From GCA-2861595 sp035525365 (lineage in GTDB: Bacteria; Actinomycetota; Acidimicrobiia; Acidimicrobiales; GCA-2861595): DNA of 54,826 nucleotides. Positions 41,709 through 51,485 of the stretch are shown piece by piece. Both the position numbers and the translations under genes were made by a program. How positions within the stretch are numbered: position 1 is the first letter of the stretch; the number at the start of each line of letters is the position of its first letter. The stretch is from positions 1 through 54,826 of the forward strand of contig DATLEK010000071.1 of assembly GCA_035525365.1 (NCBI GenBank). Reading direction: 5' to 3'. The notes under the pieces are model-generated. The model searched no databases and was not told the origin of the DNA. It saw nothing but the letters and a program-made list of their open reading frames with translations.

Positions 41709-42063
41709 CGGGTCTTTGGCCAATCCTAGCAGCGGCCTCGATCGCCACTGCGGAGTGTGATTCTCGGGTCAGACGGGTACTTGTTCTAATGCAGCACCGA
41801 GGGCCGGGGGCGATCGGAGCAGGTTGGCGGCAGCTCCGCCGGCAGGTTCCCCCCGTCGCGATAGGGCGGACGCGACGGGGGGCCCCTCGGCCCCCCGAGT
41901 CATGCCCCCGCCCGCGTCCGCGCCGACCTATCCAGCCCCAGACGCGCACATACCGGAAGCCGATTGCACGACTTCCGGTATGTGGGGCTCCCGGGGGGCG
42001 GGACAGCTTGGATTGTATCCCCTCCAGATCCTTCTAAACCAAAATCCTGAAAAAAACTTCTCG
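41709..42063. other. Intergenic region with strong hairpins
   Basis: No gene is visible. It holds CCCCCCGTCGCG / CGCGACGGGGGG (41849-41860 with 41871-41882) and CACATACCGGAAG / CTTCCGGTATGTG (41947-41959 with 41972-41984), both perfect. An AT-rich strip with seven consecutive A at about 42048 follows, just past the flavoprotein stop. The hairpins may end the minus-strand transcript, but neither is followed by a T run on that strand. Confidence 0.5.
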
Positions 42064-42963
42064 TCATGGCTGGTTCCTGCTTTGCAGCCACTGGGCGCAG
42101 GCCACACCGGCGATGGCGCCCTTGGCCGCCGCCACCTGCACGAGCTGGATGCCGGGGGTGACATCGCCGGCGGCGTAGACCCCGGCAACAGTTGTCGCCC
42201 CCTCCAGGTCCACCTCGATGCAGCGCTCGTCGGTGAGCGAACAGCCGAGCTGCTCGGCAAGTGCTGTACGGGGCCGATGGGCGATGGAGAAGAAGGCGAG
42301 CTGGCAGTCGAGGACACCCTCCCGCGCCAGACGTACACCGACCAGGTCGCCTCGTTGCCCGAGCAGCTCGACGGCGTCGTCCTCCAAGATGCGAACACCC
42401 TCGGTGTCCAGCTTCCTCCGATCCTCCTCATCGCCTTCGAAGTGCCGGCCATCGGTGATCAGTGTGACTGTCCTGGCCCAGCCGAGAAGGGTGAGGGCGA
42501 AGCCGGTGAGGCTCGCCGTCCAGCCGAAGGCCACGACATCGCGATCCTTGGCCTCGTACCCGTCGCAGGTGGGGCAATGGAACACGCTGGCGCCGTAGTG
42601 CTCGAAGAAGTTGTCCACCTCGGGGAATTCGTCCTCCACGCCCACCGCCAGCACGACACTGCGGGCCAGAACGCTTTCGCCGCCTGTCTCGACGGCGAAC
42701 AGGCCCTCACCGGTGGTACTGACCGCCACCGCCTCGCCGGCGCGGATCTCCGTCTCCTCGTAACGGGCCAGCTGGCGGCGCGCGCTTTCGAGGAAGTCAT
42801 CGGGGTGGAGAGGGTCGGTCCCGAGATATCCGTGAGCCTTGTCGACCCAGCGGTTGCGGTGCTCGCCGCCGTCGAGGACGAGAACCGTACGCCGGTATCG
42901 GGACAGCCAGGTGGCGGCGCTGAGGCCGGCGGGGCCGCCCCCGATGACTACGGCGTCGAGCAC
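42064..42963 (-). CDS. Thioredoxin-reductase-like FAD/NAD(P) oxidoreductase
   Basis: A 299-residue flavoprotein with an N-terminal FAD-binding motif (AVVIGGGPAGLSAATWLSRY), a redox-active CxxC (FHCPTCDGYEAKDRDV) and the C-terminal FAD motif GVYAAGDVTPG. The NAD(P)-binding glycine motif in the middle is atypical (VVAFGWTASLTGFALTLLGW in place of GxGxxA), so cofactor preference is unclear. It starts with GTG at 42963, four bases after the SRPBCC gene stop. No thioredoxin gene is nearby. Confidence 0.85.
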   Translation of the reverse strand: MLDAVVIGGGPAGLSAATWLSRYRRTVLVLDGGEHRNRWVDKAHGYLGTDPLHPDDFLESARRQLARYEETEIRAGEAVAVSTTGEGLFAVETGGESVLARSVVLAVGVEDEFPEVDNFFEHYGASVFHCPTCDGYEAKDRDVVAFGWTASLTGFALTLLGWARTVTLITDGRHFEGDEEDRRKLDTEGVRILEDDAVELLGQRGDLVGVRLAREGVLDCQLAFFSIAHRPRTALAEQLGCSLTDERCIEVDLEGATTVAGVYAAGDVTPGIQLVQVAAAKGAIAGVACAQWLQSRNQP

Positions 42964-42967
42964 CTCT

Positions 42968-43396
42968 TCAGCGTGGCCGGGAGCGGGCCAGCTCGCCCAG
43001 CCGGCGCAGCGACTCCTCGTTGCGGGCCTTCACCAGAGGCGCCAGCACGATCTCGGGGATCAGAGACGCCGGGCCCGAGACCGCCTTCTCCTCCATGCGC
43101 ACCTTCGACCCGTCGCCATTCGGCTCGACGGTCATCACGACCTCGGCGATGCCGGCGGGTCGGGCACGGGCCCGGAGGACCAACCTTTTCCCCTCATCGC
43201 TCTCGAGGACCGTGGTGCTGTCCTCGATGCCGGCGGCCAGTTCGTGATGGAGCATGGCTCCCGGAGCGGGCCAGGTCTCGTCAGCGGCGCGGATGCGGCG
43301 GGTCCCCACCACCCAGTCGGCATAGGAGTGCGGGTCGGCGAGAACGGCCCACACTCGCTCGGGGGCCGCCGCCAGCTCAGACACCACCGTGATCAT
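42968..43396 (-). CDS. SRPBCC-fold (polyketide cyclase-like) protein
   Basis: A 142-residue START-like lipid or hydrophobic-ligand binding protein. The family start ITVVSELAAAPERVWAVLAD is followed by HSYADWVVGTRRIRAAD and the C-terminal helix ILAPLVKARNEESLRRLGEL. The ATG at 43396 is used. It precedes the flavoprotein by four bases, so the two are in one operon, probably behind treZ. Confidence 0.8.
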   Translation of the reverse strand: MITVVSELAAAPERVWAVLADPHSYADWVVGTRRIRAADETWPAPGAMLHHELAAGIEDSTTVLESDEGKRLVLRARARPAGIAEVVMTVEPNGDGSKVRMEEKAVSGPASLIPEIVLAPLVKARNEESLRRLGELARSRPR

Positions 43397-43432
43397 GGGA
43401 AGGGCGTACCCAGAAGCGGCGCCATGAACGCC

Positions 43433-45163
43433 TTACCGCTCGGCCTTACCGCGGACAACGGCGACACTGTCGGGCGGAAGCACCAGCCCCTCGTCATCGG
43501 CAAGAACCCCTGGCTCGGAAGCCAGGACGATCTGGCCGATCACCGGCAGCCGGACAGCCTCCCGGCCCAGGTTGCACGCCAGCTCCACAGATGGGCGCCG
43601 CACGATGAGCCATTGGGCCTGCTCATCGAAAAACACCTCGAGACCGGCGAAGGTCCCCAGGCCGAGAGCAGGCTCGGCTCGGCGGAGCCGAATCAGGTGA
43701 CGGTGCCACGCCAGCACCTCCTGGTGCCAGGAGTGGTCGAGCTCGGTCCAGTCGAGCCTGGACCTGTCGAAGGTGCCGCGCTCCTGAGGGTCGGGGACGG
43801 CTTCCGGGTCCCAACCGAAGCTGGCGAACTCCCGGCGTCGGCCCTCGCTGACGGCGCGGCCCAACTCCGGATCGTCGTGGTCGGTGAAGTACTGGAAGGG
43901 CGTGGCCGCTCCCCACTCCTCACCCTGGAACAGCATCGGGACGAAGGGGGCGGTGAGTACCAGAGCGGCACCTACCTTCAGCCGGCCAGGCGACATGAGA
44001 GCGCTGCTGCGCTCCCCCACCGCCCGGTTCCCGACCTGATCGTGGTTCTGCAGGTAACCCACAAATCGGTGGGCGGGGAGAGCCCCGATGGGCCGACCGT
44101 GGCGCCGGCGGCGGTGCGCAGAGTGAGCACCGTCGTACACGAAGGCCCGCTCCAGTGCGACAGCCAGCTGGGCGATCGATCCGAAATCGCGGTAGTAGCC
44201 ATCGGCCTCGCCAGTGAGGACCGCGTGCAGGGCGTGGTGGAAGTCGTCGCTCCACTGGGCGTCCATGCCGTACCCGCCGACTTCCCGGCGGTTCACAACC
44301 CGCGGGTCGTTGAGGTCGCTCTCGGCGATGAGGAACAGCGACCGCCCGAGTGACGCTGCCAGCTGCTCAATCCGTACCCCGAGTTGCTCGAGGAAGTGCA
44401 CCGCCGAGGTGTCCACGAACCCGTGGACGGCATCGATGCGGAGGCCGTCGATGTGGTAGTCCCGCAGCCACATGACGGCGTTGTCGACGAAGAAGGCGCG
44501 CACCTCGTCACTGCCGGGCCCATCGAGGTTGACGGCGGCGCCCCAGGGCGTGGAATAGCGGTCGGTGAAGTAGGGGCCGAACCGGTTCAGGTAGTTGCCC
44601 GCCGGGCCGAGGTGGTTGTACACGACATCCATCACCACTGCGAGATTGCGGGCGTGGCAGGCGTCCACCAGGCGCTTGAGGGCGTGCGGCCCGCCGTAGG
44701 CGGAATGAGGAGCGAACAGGTCGACGCCGTCATAGCCCCACCCGCGGCGGCCCGAGAACTCAGCTACCGGGAGCAGCTCGACGGCGTCGACACCGAGATC
44801 AACCAGATGGTCCAACCTGGCGATCACTCCATCGAAGGTTCCTTCGGGAGTGAAGGTGCCGACGTGCAACTCGTAGATCACCGCAGATGGCAGGTGGATC
44901 CCTCTCCAGGCCGCGTCGCTCCAGTCGAACTCATCGTGATCCACCGGCCGCGACGGCCCGTGTGGCCCCGCCGGCTGCCAGGGCGACCGTGGATCGGGGA
45001 CAGGGTCGTCACCGTCGAGCACGAACGAGTAGTCCGAGGTCGGGGCAGCCCGGACCTGGGCCGAATACCAACCACCCTCCCCGCGCTCCATCGCCTGGCG
45101 CTGCCCATCCAGCTCGATCTCAACTGTGGCCGCCGCGGGCGCCCACACCCGGAACCGGCTCAC
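43433..45163 (-). CDS. treZ: Malto-oligosyltrehalose trehalohydrolase
   Basis: A 576-residue glycoside hydrolase family 13 enzyme that releases trehalose from malto-oligosyltrehalose. An N-terminal carbohydrate-binding region (FRVWAPAAATVEIELDGQ) precedes the barrel. Barrel motifs: VDAVELLPVAEFSGRRGWGY, VVMDVVYNHLGP, DGLRIDAVHGFVDTS (catalytic aspartate), FLIAESDLNDPRV (catalytic glutamate) and FVGYLQNHDQVGNRA. The GTG at 45163 overlaps the treY stop in a GTGA. It is the last enzyme of the glgX-treY-treZ pathway from glycogen to trehalose. Confidence 0.93.
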   Translation of the reverse strand: MSRFRVWAPAAATVEIELDGQRQAMERGEGGWYSAQVRAAPTSDYSFVLDGDDPVPDPRSPWQPAGPHGPSRPVDHDEFDWSDAAWRGIHLPSAVIYELHVGTFTPEGTFDGVIARLDHLVDLGVDAVELLPVAEFSGRRGWGYDGVDLFAPHSAYGGPHALKRLVDACHARNLAVVMDVVYNHLGPAGNYLNRFGPYFTDRYSTPWGAAVNLDGPGSDEVRAFFVDNAVMWLRDYHIDGLRIDAVHGFVDTSAVHFLEQLGVRIEQLAASLGRSLFLIAESDLNDPRVVNRREVGGYGMDAQWSDDFHHALHAVLTGEADGYYRDFGSIAQLAVALERAFVYDGAHSAHRRRRHGRPIGALPAHRFVGYLQNHDQVGNRAVGERSSALMSPGRLKVGAALVLTAPFVPMLFQGEEWGAATPFQYFTDHDDPELGRAVSEGRRREFASFGWDPEAVPDPQERGTFDRSRLDWTELDHSWHQEVLAWHRHLIRLRRAEPALGLGTFAGLEVFFDEQAQWLIVRRPSVELACNLGREAVRLPVIGQIVLASEPGVLADDEGLVLPPDSVAVVRGKAER

Positions 45164-47863
45164 CCGGCCTCCAGCAGGGCCACCGGAAAACCGTCCATCA
45201 GCTCGGCCACCCCGACCTCGCCACCGGCGACGATCCTGCCGGTCAGGACGTTCCGCCACTGACCGGACAGAAGGGTCACCGCGGTGTCACCCCAGTCACC
45301 CTTTTCCGCCAGACCCAGCACGAGCCGAGGCACGACCGTCGCCACCGCCCCGCCCCTGACGAAGGCGACCACGTTCTCGGCCATCGAGCCGGTGGAAGCC
45401 AGAGGCTCATAGGAGCCGGAGCGGCCGAACGACTCCGGTCGCCGCCGCCGCAACCGAAGAGCGCGCGTAGTCACCAACATCTTGGGTAGCCCCTCGTCAG
45501 CCCTCGCCCATGCCTCGGCCGCCGTCACCTGCTCAACCTGCCCAAGGAGCGCCCGTCGTAGTCCGAAATCGACCGGCCGGCGATTGTCAGGATCCACCAG
45601 GCTGAGATCCCACAGCTCGGTCCCTTGATAGGTGTCGGGCACCCCGGGCGAGGTCAGCTTGACCAGGGTCTGGGCCAGCGAGTTGACCCGCCCTGGCCCC
45701 ACCAAAGGTTCCACGAAGGCGGCCACGTCGGCGAGGAAAGCTTCGTCGCCCAGCACCGACTCGACAAAAGCGCGCAACGCATTGTCGTAGACCGGCACCT
45801 GATCGGTCCAGGAGGTGTGCACCTTGGCTTCTCGTGACGCCTTCTCCATGTAGGCGAGGGCCCGGTCGAGGCTCAACGGCCAGGCGCCGACGAGGGTCTG
45901 GTAGAGCAGGTACTCGGCATTGGCGTCGGGCAGCTGGAGGGAGGATCGATACCGCTGGTTGTACGACGACCACCTTGTCAGCGCCTCCACCCAAGCCTCG
46001 GGAATCTCTGAGAGCAGAGCAAGGCGAGCCCGCACGTCCTCGCCTCTCTTGGTGTCGTGGGTTGCCGTGGTGGTCATGCCCGCCGGCCACGACGCCTGAG
46101 TGGCGGCACAGGAGGCATGGAACTCGGCGACCGAGGTGCCGAAGCGGCCCGGATCACCTCCCACCTCGTTGAGGGCGATCAACGGGAGGTAGGTGTAGAA
46201 GGCGGTGTCCTCCACGCCCTTGGCCGTGACCGGGCTGGTGAGCTGCTGGAACCGGGCCACCAGCTCCGTCTCGACCGCGGCGTTGAACACTTTCAGCCCT
46301 GGCGGCTGGTCTCCCCGGACCCGCAGGAGTATCAGGTCCTGAAGGAACCCGAACAGCTCCCCATCCAGTTCCGGCCGGCGTCGCCTGGCCCGTTCCACCG
46401 CCTCCTCGACGTAGGCGACATCGTCGCTCGACACTGCCGCGTCCTCAGGGCGGACGTAGGTGCGGTAGACGGGGAAGCAGGCCACCACCTCACGCAACAC
46501 CTCGTGCAGCTCGTGGCGGGTGTAGTCCCGGTACCGCCGGTTGCGTTCGCAGACCTGCACGAACAGCTCGGTGAGCCTCCCCAGATCGGCAGCCAGTGAC
46601 TCCCGCAACGCCTGATGCTTCTTGTCGAGAGCAAGCTCGGCGAAGTCGGTCGGCTCCCCGGTGAACCTTGCGTACGCCTCCAGAAGCGGTCGCTGTCCCG
46701 CCGGGTCGAGGAAGAAGGCCGCCGACCCGGTTGAGGAAGTCGTACCCGGTCGTGCCGGCAACCGGCCAGGAGGCGGGTAGCACCTCCTCGCGCTCGAGGA
46801 TCTTCTCGACCACCACCCAGCCCCTGCCACCGGTGGCCTCCTCGAGCCGCCTGAGGTAACCCTCGGGATCACGAAGTCCATCAGGGTGGTCGATTCTCAC
46901 GCCGTCGAGGACTCCCTCGGCCATCCAACCGAGAACCATGGCATGGGTTTCACTGAAGACCTGCGCATCCTCCATCCGCAAACCGATCAGCGTGCTGATG
47001 TCGAAGAAGCGCCGGTAGTCGAGCTCACGGCCGGCGGTTCGCCAGTAGGCCAGGCGGTAGTTCTGGCGTTCAAGCAGGGCATCGAGCGCGTCAGGATCGG
47101 CGTTGATCGCTTCCACCTGCGATTCAACCGCAGTGGCGGCGTGGGGCGACTCACCCAACAATCTGGCCAGGCTCGCCCGGAGAACCTCCTTGTCCCGATG
47201 GCGCTCGCGCCGGCTGTCGCCATCAGTATCGGTCGCGGTGGGCAGCCGGCCGAAGGCACTGGCCATTGACTCCAGCTCGGGGCTCCCACAGCTCTCGGCG
47301 GCGGCGCCGAGCAGGCGGTCGAGGGAGCGGGGTGTGACGGGAGCGACGTGCTCGTGATAGGTCACGGTGAAGGAGCCGCCCTCGCGCACCAGTCGAATGT
47401 CTCCGGCCTCGAGAACCCGTCCGTAGTGGTCGCCGAGGATGGGCAGCAGCACGGTGTTGCGCAGCTTGGCCTCTGGTGGGTCCCAGTCGACATCGAAGTA
47501 CGCGGCGTACATACTGGAGGGGCCGTTCTCGAGAACGTCCCACCACCAGGCGTTCTCAGGGGTGCCGATGGCCATGTGATTGGGCACGATGTCGAGGATC
47601 TGGCCCAGGCCGGCCTTGGAGAGAGCAGCGCACATCCGCGTGTGACCGGCACTTCCTCCCAGCTCGACGTTCACCTGACGGTGGTCCACCACGTCGTACC
47701 CGTGGGTGCTACCGGGCGCGGCCTGCAGGTAAGGCGAGGCGTAGAGGTGGGTCACTCCCAGATCGGCCAGGTAGGGCACGATCCCGGCGGCGTCCTCGAA
47801 CCCGAACCCGGCCCAAAGCTGAATGCGGTAGGTGGCGCCCGGCGCGGAGGACTCAGCCGGCAC
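45160..47863 (-). pseudogene. treY: Malto-oligosyltrehalose synthase, interrupted by a frameshift
   Basis: The N-terminal part runs from GTG 47863 (ATYRIQLWAGFGFEDAAGIV, LGQILDIVPNHMAIG, GVLDGVRIDHPDGLRDPEGY, VEKILEREEVLP) to GTTGYDFLNRVGGLL. At about 46711-46718 one extra base in a CTTCTTCC run shifts the frame; the next frame continues at once with AAFFLDPAGQRPLLEAYARF and runs intact to the stop at 45160 with SPVTAKGVEDTAFYTYLPLI, TATHDTKRGEDVRARLALLS and LTSPGVPDTYQGTELWDLSL. Apart from that base the gene is complete. It could be a genuine knock-out, a sequencing error or slippage-corrected. Confidence 0.9.
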
Positions 47864-49952
47864 GGCGGAGGAGTATCACGCTGCGTCCCTCGAGGGTGAG
47901 CTGCTCGCCGGCCTTGGTCTGCTCGCCTTCGCGCAGCGCGTCCGCCGTGTCCACCGTGCTCACCCATCGATCACCGAAAACCGGTGCGGGCATGGTGAAG
48001 TCGAGCGCCTCGTGATGGCCGTTGAAGACCACGAGAAAGCTCTCTCCCACGATGGGCTCTCCTCTCGAATCCGGACTCGAGATGGCCTCGCCGTTGAGGA
48101 ACACGATGATCGACTTGGCGAACCCCTCGTGCCAGTCCTTTTCGGTCATCTCCGACCCGTCGGGTCGGAACCAGGCGATGTCCCTGCTCTGGTCGCCGTG
48201 GATCGGGCGGCCCTGGAAGAAGCGCCGGCGGCGGAACACCGGGTGCGTCTTTCGTAACGAGATCAGCCGGCTGGTGAAGGCGGTCAGCGCTCCGTCCTGG
48301 CCCTCCCAGTCGAACCAGGAAATCTCGTTGTCCTGACAGTAGGCGTTGTTGTCGCCCTGCTGCGTGCGCCCGATCTCGTCGCCGCCGAGGATCATGGGGA
48401 CCCCCTGGGAAAACAGCAGGGTCGCAAGGAAGTTGCGCCGCTGGCGACCCCGCAGCTCGTTTATCGAGTCGTCGTCGGTGGGCCCCTCGGTGCCGCAGTT
48501 CCAGGACCGGTTGTGGTCCTCACCGTCGGCATTGCCCTCGCCATTGGCCTCGTTGTGCTTCTCGTTGTAGGAGACGAGATCGTTGAGGGTGAAACCGTCG
48601 TGGGCGGTCACGAAGTTGACACTGGCATACGGCCGCCGGCCGCTGGACTCGTACAGGTCGGAGCTGCCCGTGAACCGGTAGGCGAACTCGGCGAGGGTCT
48701 GGTCCTCTCCCCGCCAGAAGTCGCGGACCTCGTCCCGGTACTTTCCGTTCCACTCGGACCACAGCGGGGGGAAGTTGCCCACCTGGTACCCACCCTCGCC
48801 GAGGTCCCAGGGCTCGGCGATCAGCTTCACCTGGCTCACCACGGGGTCCTGCTGGATGAGGTCGAAGAAGGCCGAGAGACGGTCCACCTCGTGGAACTGG
48901 CGAGCCAAAGTGGCGGCCAGGTCGAAGCGGAACCCGTCGACATGCATCTCCGTTACCCAGTAACGCAGGCTGTCCATGATCAGCTGCAGCACGTGAGGGT
49001 GACGCATGTCCAGGCTGTTACCGGTGCCCGTGGTGTCGTAGTAGAAGCGCTTGTCGTCGTCGACCAGCCGGTAATAGCCGGCGTTGTCGATCCCCTTCAT
49101 CGAGAGCATCGGGCCCAGGTGGTTCCCCTCCGCCGTGTGGTTGTAGACGACGTCGAGGTACACCTCGATCCCCGCCTCGTGCAGGGTCTTCACCATCTGC
49201 TTGAACTCCGGAACCTGCTGGCCGCGGTCGCCATTTGCGGCGTACTCGTTGTGGGGGGCGAGGAAGGCAATGGAGTTGTAGCCCCAGTAGTTGGACAGGC
49301 CCCGCTCCACCAGGTGGGCGTCGTGGATGAACTGGTGCACCGGCAACAGTTCCACCGCCGTCACTCCGAGCATCGTCAGATACTCCACTGATGCCGGATG
49401 AGCCAGCCCGGCGTAGGTGCCCCGCAGCTCCTCGGGAATCCCGGGGTGGCGGGCGGTGAAGCCCTTGACGTGGACCTCGTAAATGATGGCCTCGTGATAG
49501 GGCGAGCGGGGGTGGCGGTCGTTGTCCCAGTCGAACCATGGGTTGGTGACGACGGCCTTGGGCATATGGACAGCGCTGTCGAGGTGGTTCACCGATGTGT
49601 GCGGGTCGGAGAACCGGTAAGGAAAGAGGGCCTCGTCCCAGTCCACCGTCCCTTCCACCGCCTTGGCATAAGGGTCGAGGAGGAGCTTGGTTGGGTTGCA
49701 GCGGTGCCCCTCCACGAGGTCGTGGGGGCCGTGGACGCGGTACCCGTAGAGCTGTCCAGGTCCGATGTTCGGCCCGTAGCCGTGCCAGCAGTGCGCCGTC
49801 ACTTCGGGCATGTCCATCCGGCTCTCGTTGCCCTCGTCGTCGAACAGACAGAGCTCGACCCTCGTGGCCGCCTCGGAGAACACCGAGAAGTTGGTGCCAG
49901 TACCGTCGTAGGTGGCACCAAGGGGGTACGGCTGTCCCGGCCACAGCTTCAT
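47853..49952 (-). CDS. glgX: Glycogen debranching enzyme
   Basis: A 699-residue GlgX/TreX-type isoamylase. The N-terminal CBM48 module (YPLGATYDGTGTNFSVFSEA) precedes the barrel: VTAVELLPVHQFIHDAHLVE, GIEVYLDVVYNHTAEGN, VDGFRFDLAATLARQ (nucleophile Asp), VKLIAEPWDLGEGGYQVG (acid Glu) and VNFVTAHDGFTLNDLVSYNE (third Asp). It trims glycogen branches to supply malto-oligosaccharides for TreY and TreZ. Its stop overlaps the treY start by 11 bases. ATG start at 49952. Confidence 0.94.
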   Translation of the reverse strand: MKLWPGQPYPLGATYDGTGTNFSVFSEAATRVELCLFDDEGNESRMDMPEVTAHCWHGYGPNIGPGQLYGYRVHGPHDLVEGHRCNPTKLLLDPYAKAVEGTVDWDEALFPYRFSDPHTSVNHLDSAVHMPKAVVTNPWFDWDNDRHPRSPYHEAIIYEVHVKGFTARHPGIPEELRGTYAGLAHPASVEYLTMLGVTAVELLPVHQFIHDAHLVERGLSNYWGYNSIAFLAPHNEYAANGDRGQQVPEFKQMVKTLHEAGIEVYLDVVYNHTAEGNHLGPMLSMKGIDNAGYYRLVDDDKRFYYDTTGTGNSLDMRHPHVLQLIMDSLRYWVTEMHVDGFRFDLAATLARQFHEVDRLSAFFDLIQQDPVVSQVKLIAEPWDLGEGGYQVGNFPPLWSEWNGKYRDEVRDFWRGEDQTLAEFAYRFTGSSDLYESSGRRPYASVNFVTAHDGFTLNDLVSYNEKHNEANGEGNADGEDHNRSWNCGTEGPTDDDSINELRGRQRRNFLATLLFSQGVPMILGGDEIGRTQQGDNNAYCQDNEISWFDWEGQDGALTAFTSRLISLRKTHPVFRRRRFFQGRPIHGDQSRDIAWFRPDGSEMTEKDWHEGFAKSIIVFLNGEAISSPDSRGEPIVGESFLVVFNGHHEALDFTMPAPVFGDRWVSTVDTADALREGEQTKAGEQLTLEGRSVILLRRAG

Positions 49953-50030
49953 CTCGGCACGCTACCCGGCTGCGCTCCAGATGCTCTCAGAGATGCTCGG
50001 CTTCCATCATCAATGCGCTGCTCGGTCACG

Positions 50031-51080
50031 TCACCTCCACGGGGCATTGCGAACCAGGCTACGGAACGGTCGAAGTCGGCGCGGTCGAGGTGACGGAAGC
50101 TCCAGCCGGAGGATCGATCGTTCGGCGTCCGTCGAGTCGGTCAACGCGTTGGTGGCGACGAGGTAGCCGTCGACCGCTGCCCGGTCCTGCCATGGCATCC
50201 CTGCCGTCCACCGCCACGCGTGGGCGAGGGTTCGGACGTACAGGTCGCAGCGGCCCTCACGCGAGAGATTGCGCAGGGCGGTCTGGTACTCGTTGCGGAA
50301 CACGATCGGGACGACGATCCGCGCCTGACCGCCGGCGGTGAGCTCGGCGCACATGGCCGCCCGTGCGACCCGCCCGTTGCCGTCGTCGTAGGGGTGGACC
50401 TCCGAGATGACGAACAGCTCGAACATGGCTGGGGAAAACCCGGGAGGGAGGTCGACGAGTCGCCGAAAGCCCTCGATGAGGGTGCCCTCGACGAGAGCCG
50501 GCGCCACGAACACATACGAGCCCGCCTGGTTGGCCTTGTCCTTGAACCGACCGGGGCGCTGGTCAGGTCGACCACCCATCACGAGTCGGTGACGACGTTC
50601 CAGCAGCGCGAACAGCTCGTCCGAGGTGTCGGGTACGGCAGCGCGGAGTTCGGGATCGGCGACGGCTTCAAAGGTGCCGAGGACGTCGTGGGCATCTTCA
50701 GGACGCTCCGCCGGGATCTCTCCCGACGCAACGATGGCCTCGGCCGCTTCGACGGAGAACTCTGTGCCCTCGATGAAGTTGGAGAAGTACGCCTCGAAGA
50801 ACGGCAACGACGTAGCCGGCTCGTCAGGAATCGCGGGCAGATCGGCAGGGATGTCGAGATCAGCCGGGATGGCCGCGAGGAAAGTCGCCAGCCGAAGAAC
50901 ATGAACACCGATCCGGGAGTGGTCGGCCACGGGGTAGAGGGCTGTCTGGCCATCAAGTTGTGAAAGAAACACCGCCGAGAGGCGGACGGTTCTGCGACCG
51001 GAATGTCTGAGAACCGGGTGGGGGCTCGGCTCTAACAACTTGGCGCTGAGGTAGCTGAGCAGCGTCCGCACCGCGTTCAT
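50031..51080 (-). CDS. Fic-domain protein with internal inhibitory helix
   Basis: A 349-residue Fic protein, a family that usually transfers AMP to target proteins. The active-site motif reads VISEVHPYDDGNGRVARAAM with catalytic His near residue 229 (HPYDDGNGR for HxFxDGNGR). SNFIEG at residues 100-105 matches the inhibitory-helix consensus (S/T)xxxE(G/N), so it is a class II enzyme that restrains itself. A long C-terminal part may be a winged-helix. The upstream edge coincides with an att-like sequence, so the gene may have come with mobile DNA. Confidence 0.88.
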   Translation of the reverse strand: MNAVRTLLSYLSAKLLEPSPHPVLRHSGRRTVRLSAVFLSQLDGQTALYPVADHSRIGVHVLRLATFLAAIPADLDIPADLPAIPDEPATSLPFFEAYFSNFIEGTEFSVEAAEAIVASGEIPAERPEDAHDVLGTFEAVADPELRAAVPDTSDELFALLERRHRLVMGGRPDQRPGRFKDKANQAGSYVFVAPALVEGTLIEGFRRLVDLPPGFSPAMFELFVISEVHPYDDGNGRVARAAMCAELTAGGQARIVVPIVFRNEYQTALRNLSREGRCDLYVRTLAHAWRWTAGMPWQDRAAVDGYLVATNALTDSTDAERSILRLELPSPRPRRLRPFRSLVRNAPWR

Positions 51081-51102
51081 GACCGCAGCTCACAGCGTTA
51101 TG
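51081..51102 (-). repeat. Third copy of the att core sequence
   Basis: Reading the minus strand from 51102, CATAACGCTGTGA, one variant base, then CTGCGGT match the first 21 bases of the tRNA-Val att repeats (41607 and 35711). It abuts the Fic start codon. Confidence 0.6.
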
Positions 51103-51137
51103 CGGTCGGCGGCGGACCACGAGAAACGTGGGCGGAT

Positions 51138-51170
51138 GTGTGGTTCGCGTGTGGTTGGCGTGTGGTTGGG
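51138..51170. repeat. Three tandem 11-bp repeats
   Basis: GTGTGGTTCGC, GTGTGGTTGGC and GTGTGGTTGGG. They lie 36 bases beyond the att-like core, a layout like that of the 11-bp repeats in the tRNA-Val element but with a different unit. Confidence 0.65.
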
Positions 51171-51184
51171 CGGCCCACCGAGCA

Positions 51185-51321
51185 GGGTCTGGAACTGGTC
51201 GCCGGGGGCGGGTCCCGCGTTGGCCGCTGGCGCCCCGATCGGTCCGGTGTGGGCCGTCGGACACGCTCCTTCCCCGCCCCCACTCGGTAACCTGTAGTTG
51301 TGGCGAAGGACCGTGACCTGA
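51185..51321 (+). repeat. Long direct repeat, copy 1
   Basis: Matches 53559-53720 with several indels. It contains the promoter and first seven codons of the small gene at 51300. Confidence 0.75.
51288..51293 (+). promoter_or_regulatory. Candidate -10 box, leaderless start of the 51300 gene
   Basis: TAACCT ends six bases before the GTG at 51300. In the second repeat copy the box is CAACCT, which should weaken it. Confidence 0.4.
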
Positions 51322-51485
51322 TGGCAGCCGCCGAACTCGACGAGCTTTCGCCGAGCGAGCGTGCGCAGGCCGTCAGAGAAGGGCTCGTGAAGGATCTGGA
51401 ACAACTCCCGGAGAGCTTCCGCCGCCGACTCGAGGACTCGGCTCGACGACTCTCTGCAGAGCTGAACCAGTCCGTCTCGGAGTGA
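51300..51485 (+). CDS. Small helical antitoxin-like protein
   Basis: A 61-residue protein (MAKDRDLMAAAELDELSPSE, RAQAVREGLVKDLEQLPESF, RRRLEDSARRLSAELNQSVS) predicted almost all helical and charged. It starts with GTG at 51300 and its stop overlaps the next gene in a GTGA. Size, charge, overlap and the downstream compact protein suggest an antitoxin, though I recognise no family. Confidence 0.6.
   Translation: MAKDRDLMAAAELDELSPSERAQAVREGLVKDLEQLPESFRRRLEDSARRLSAELNQSVSE

Noticed and set aside
51138..51170. Plasmid-type replication origin iterons
   Set aside because: Three 11-bp repeats without a replication initiator gene or an AT-rich melting region; proximity to an att-like core makes integrase sites more likely.
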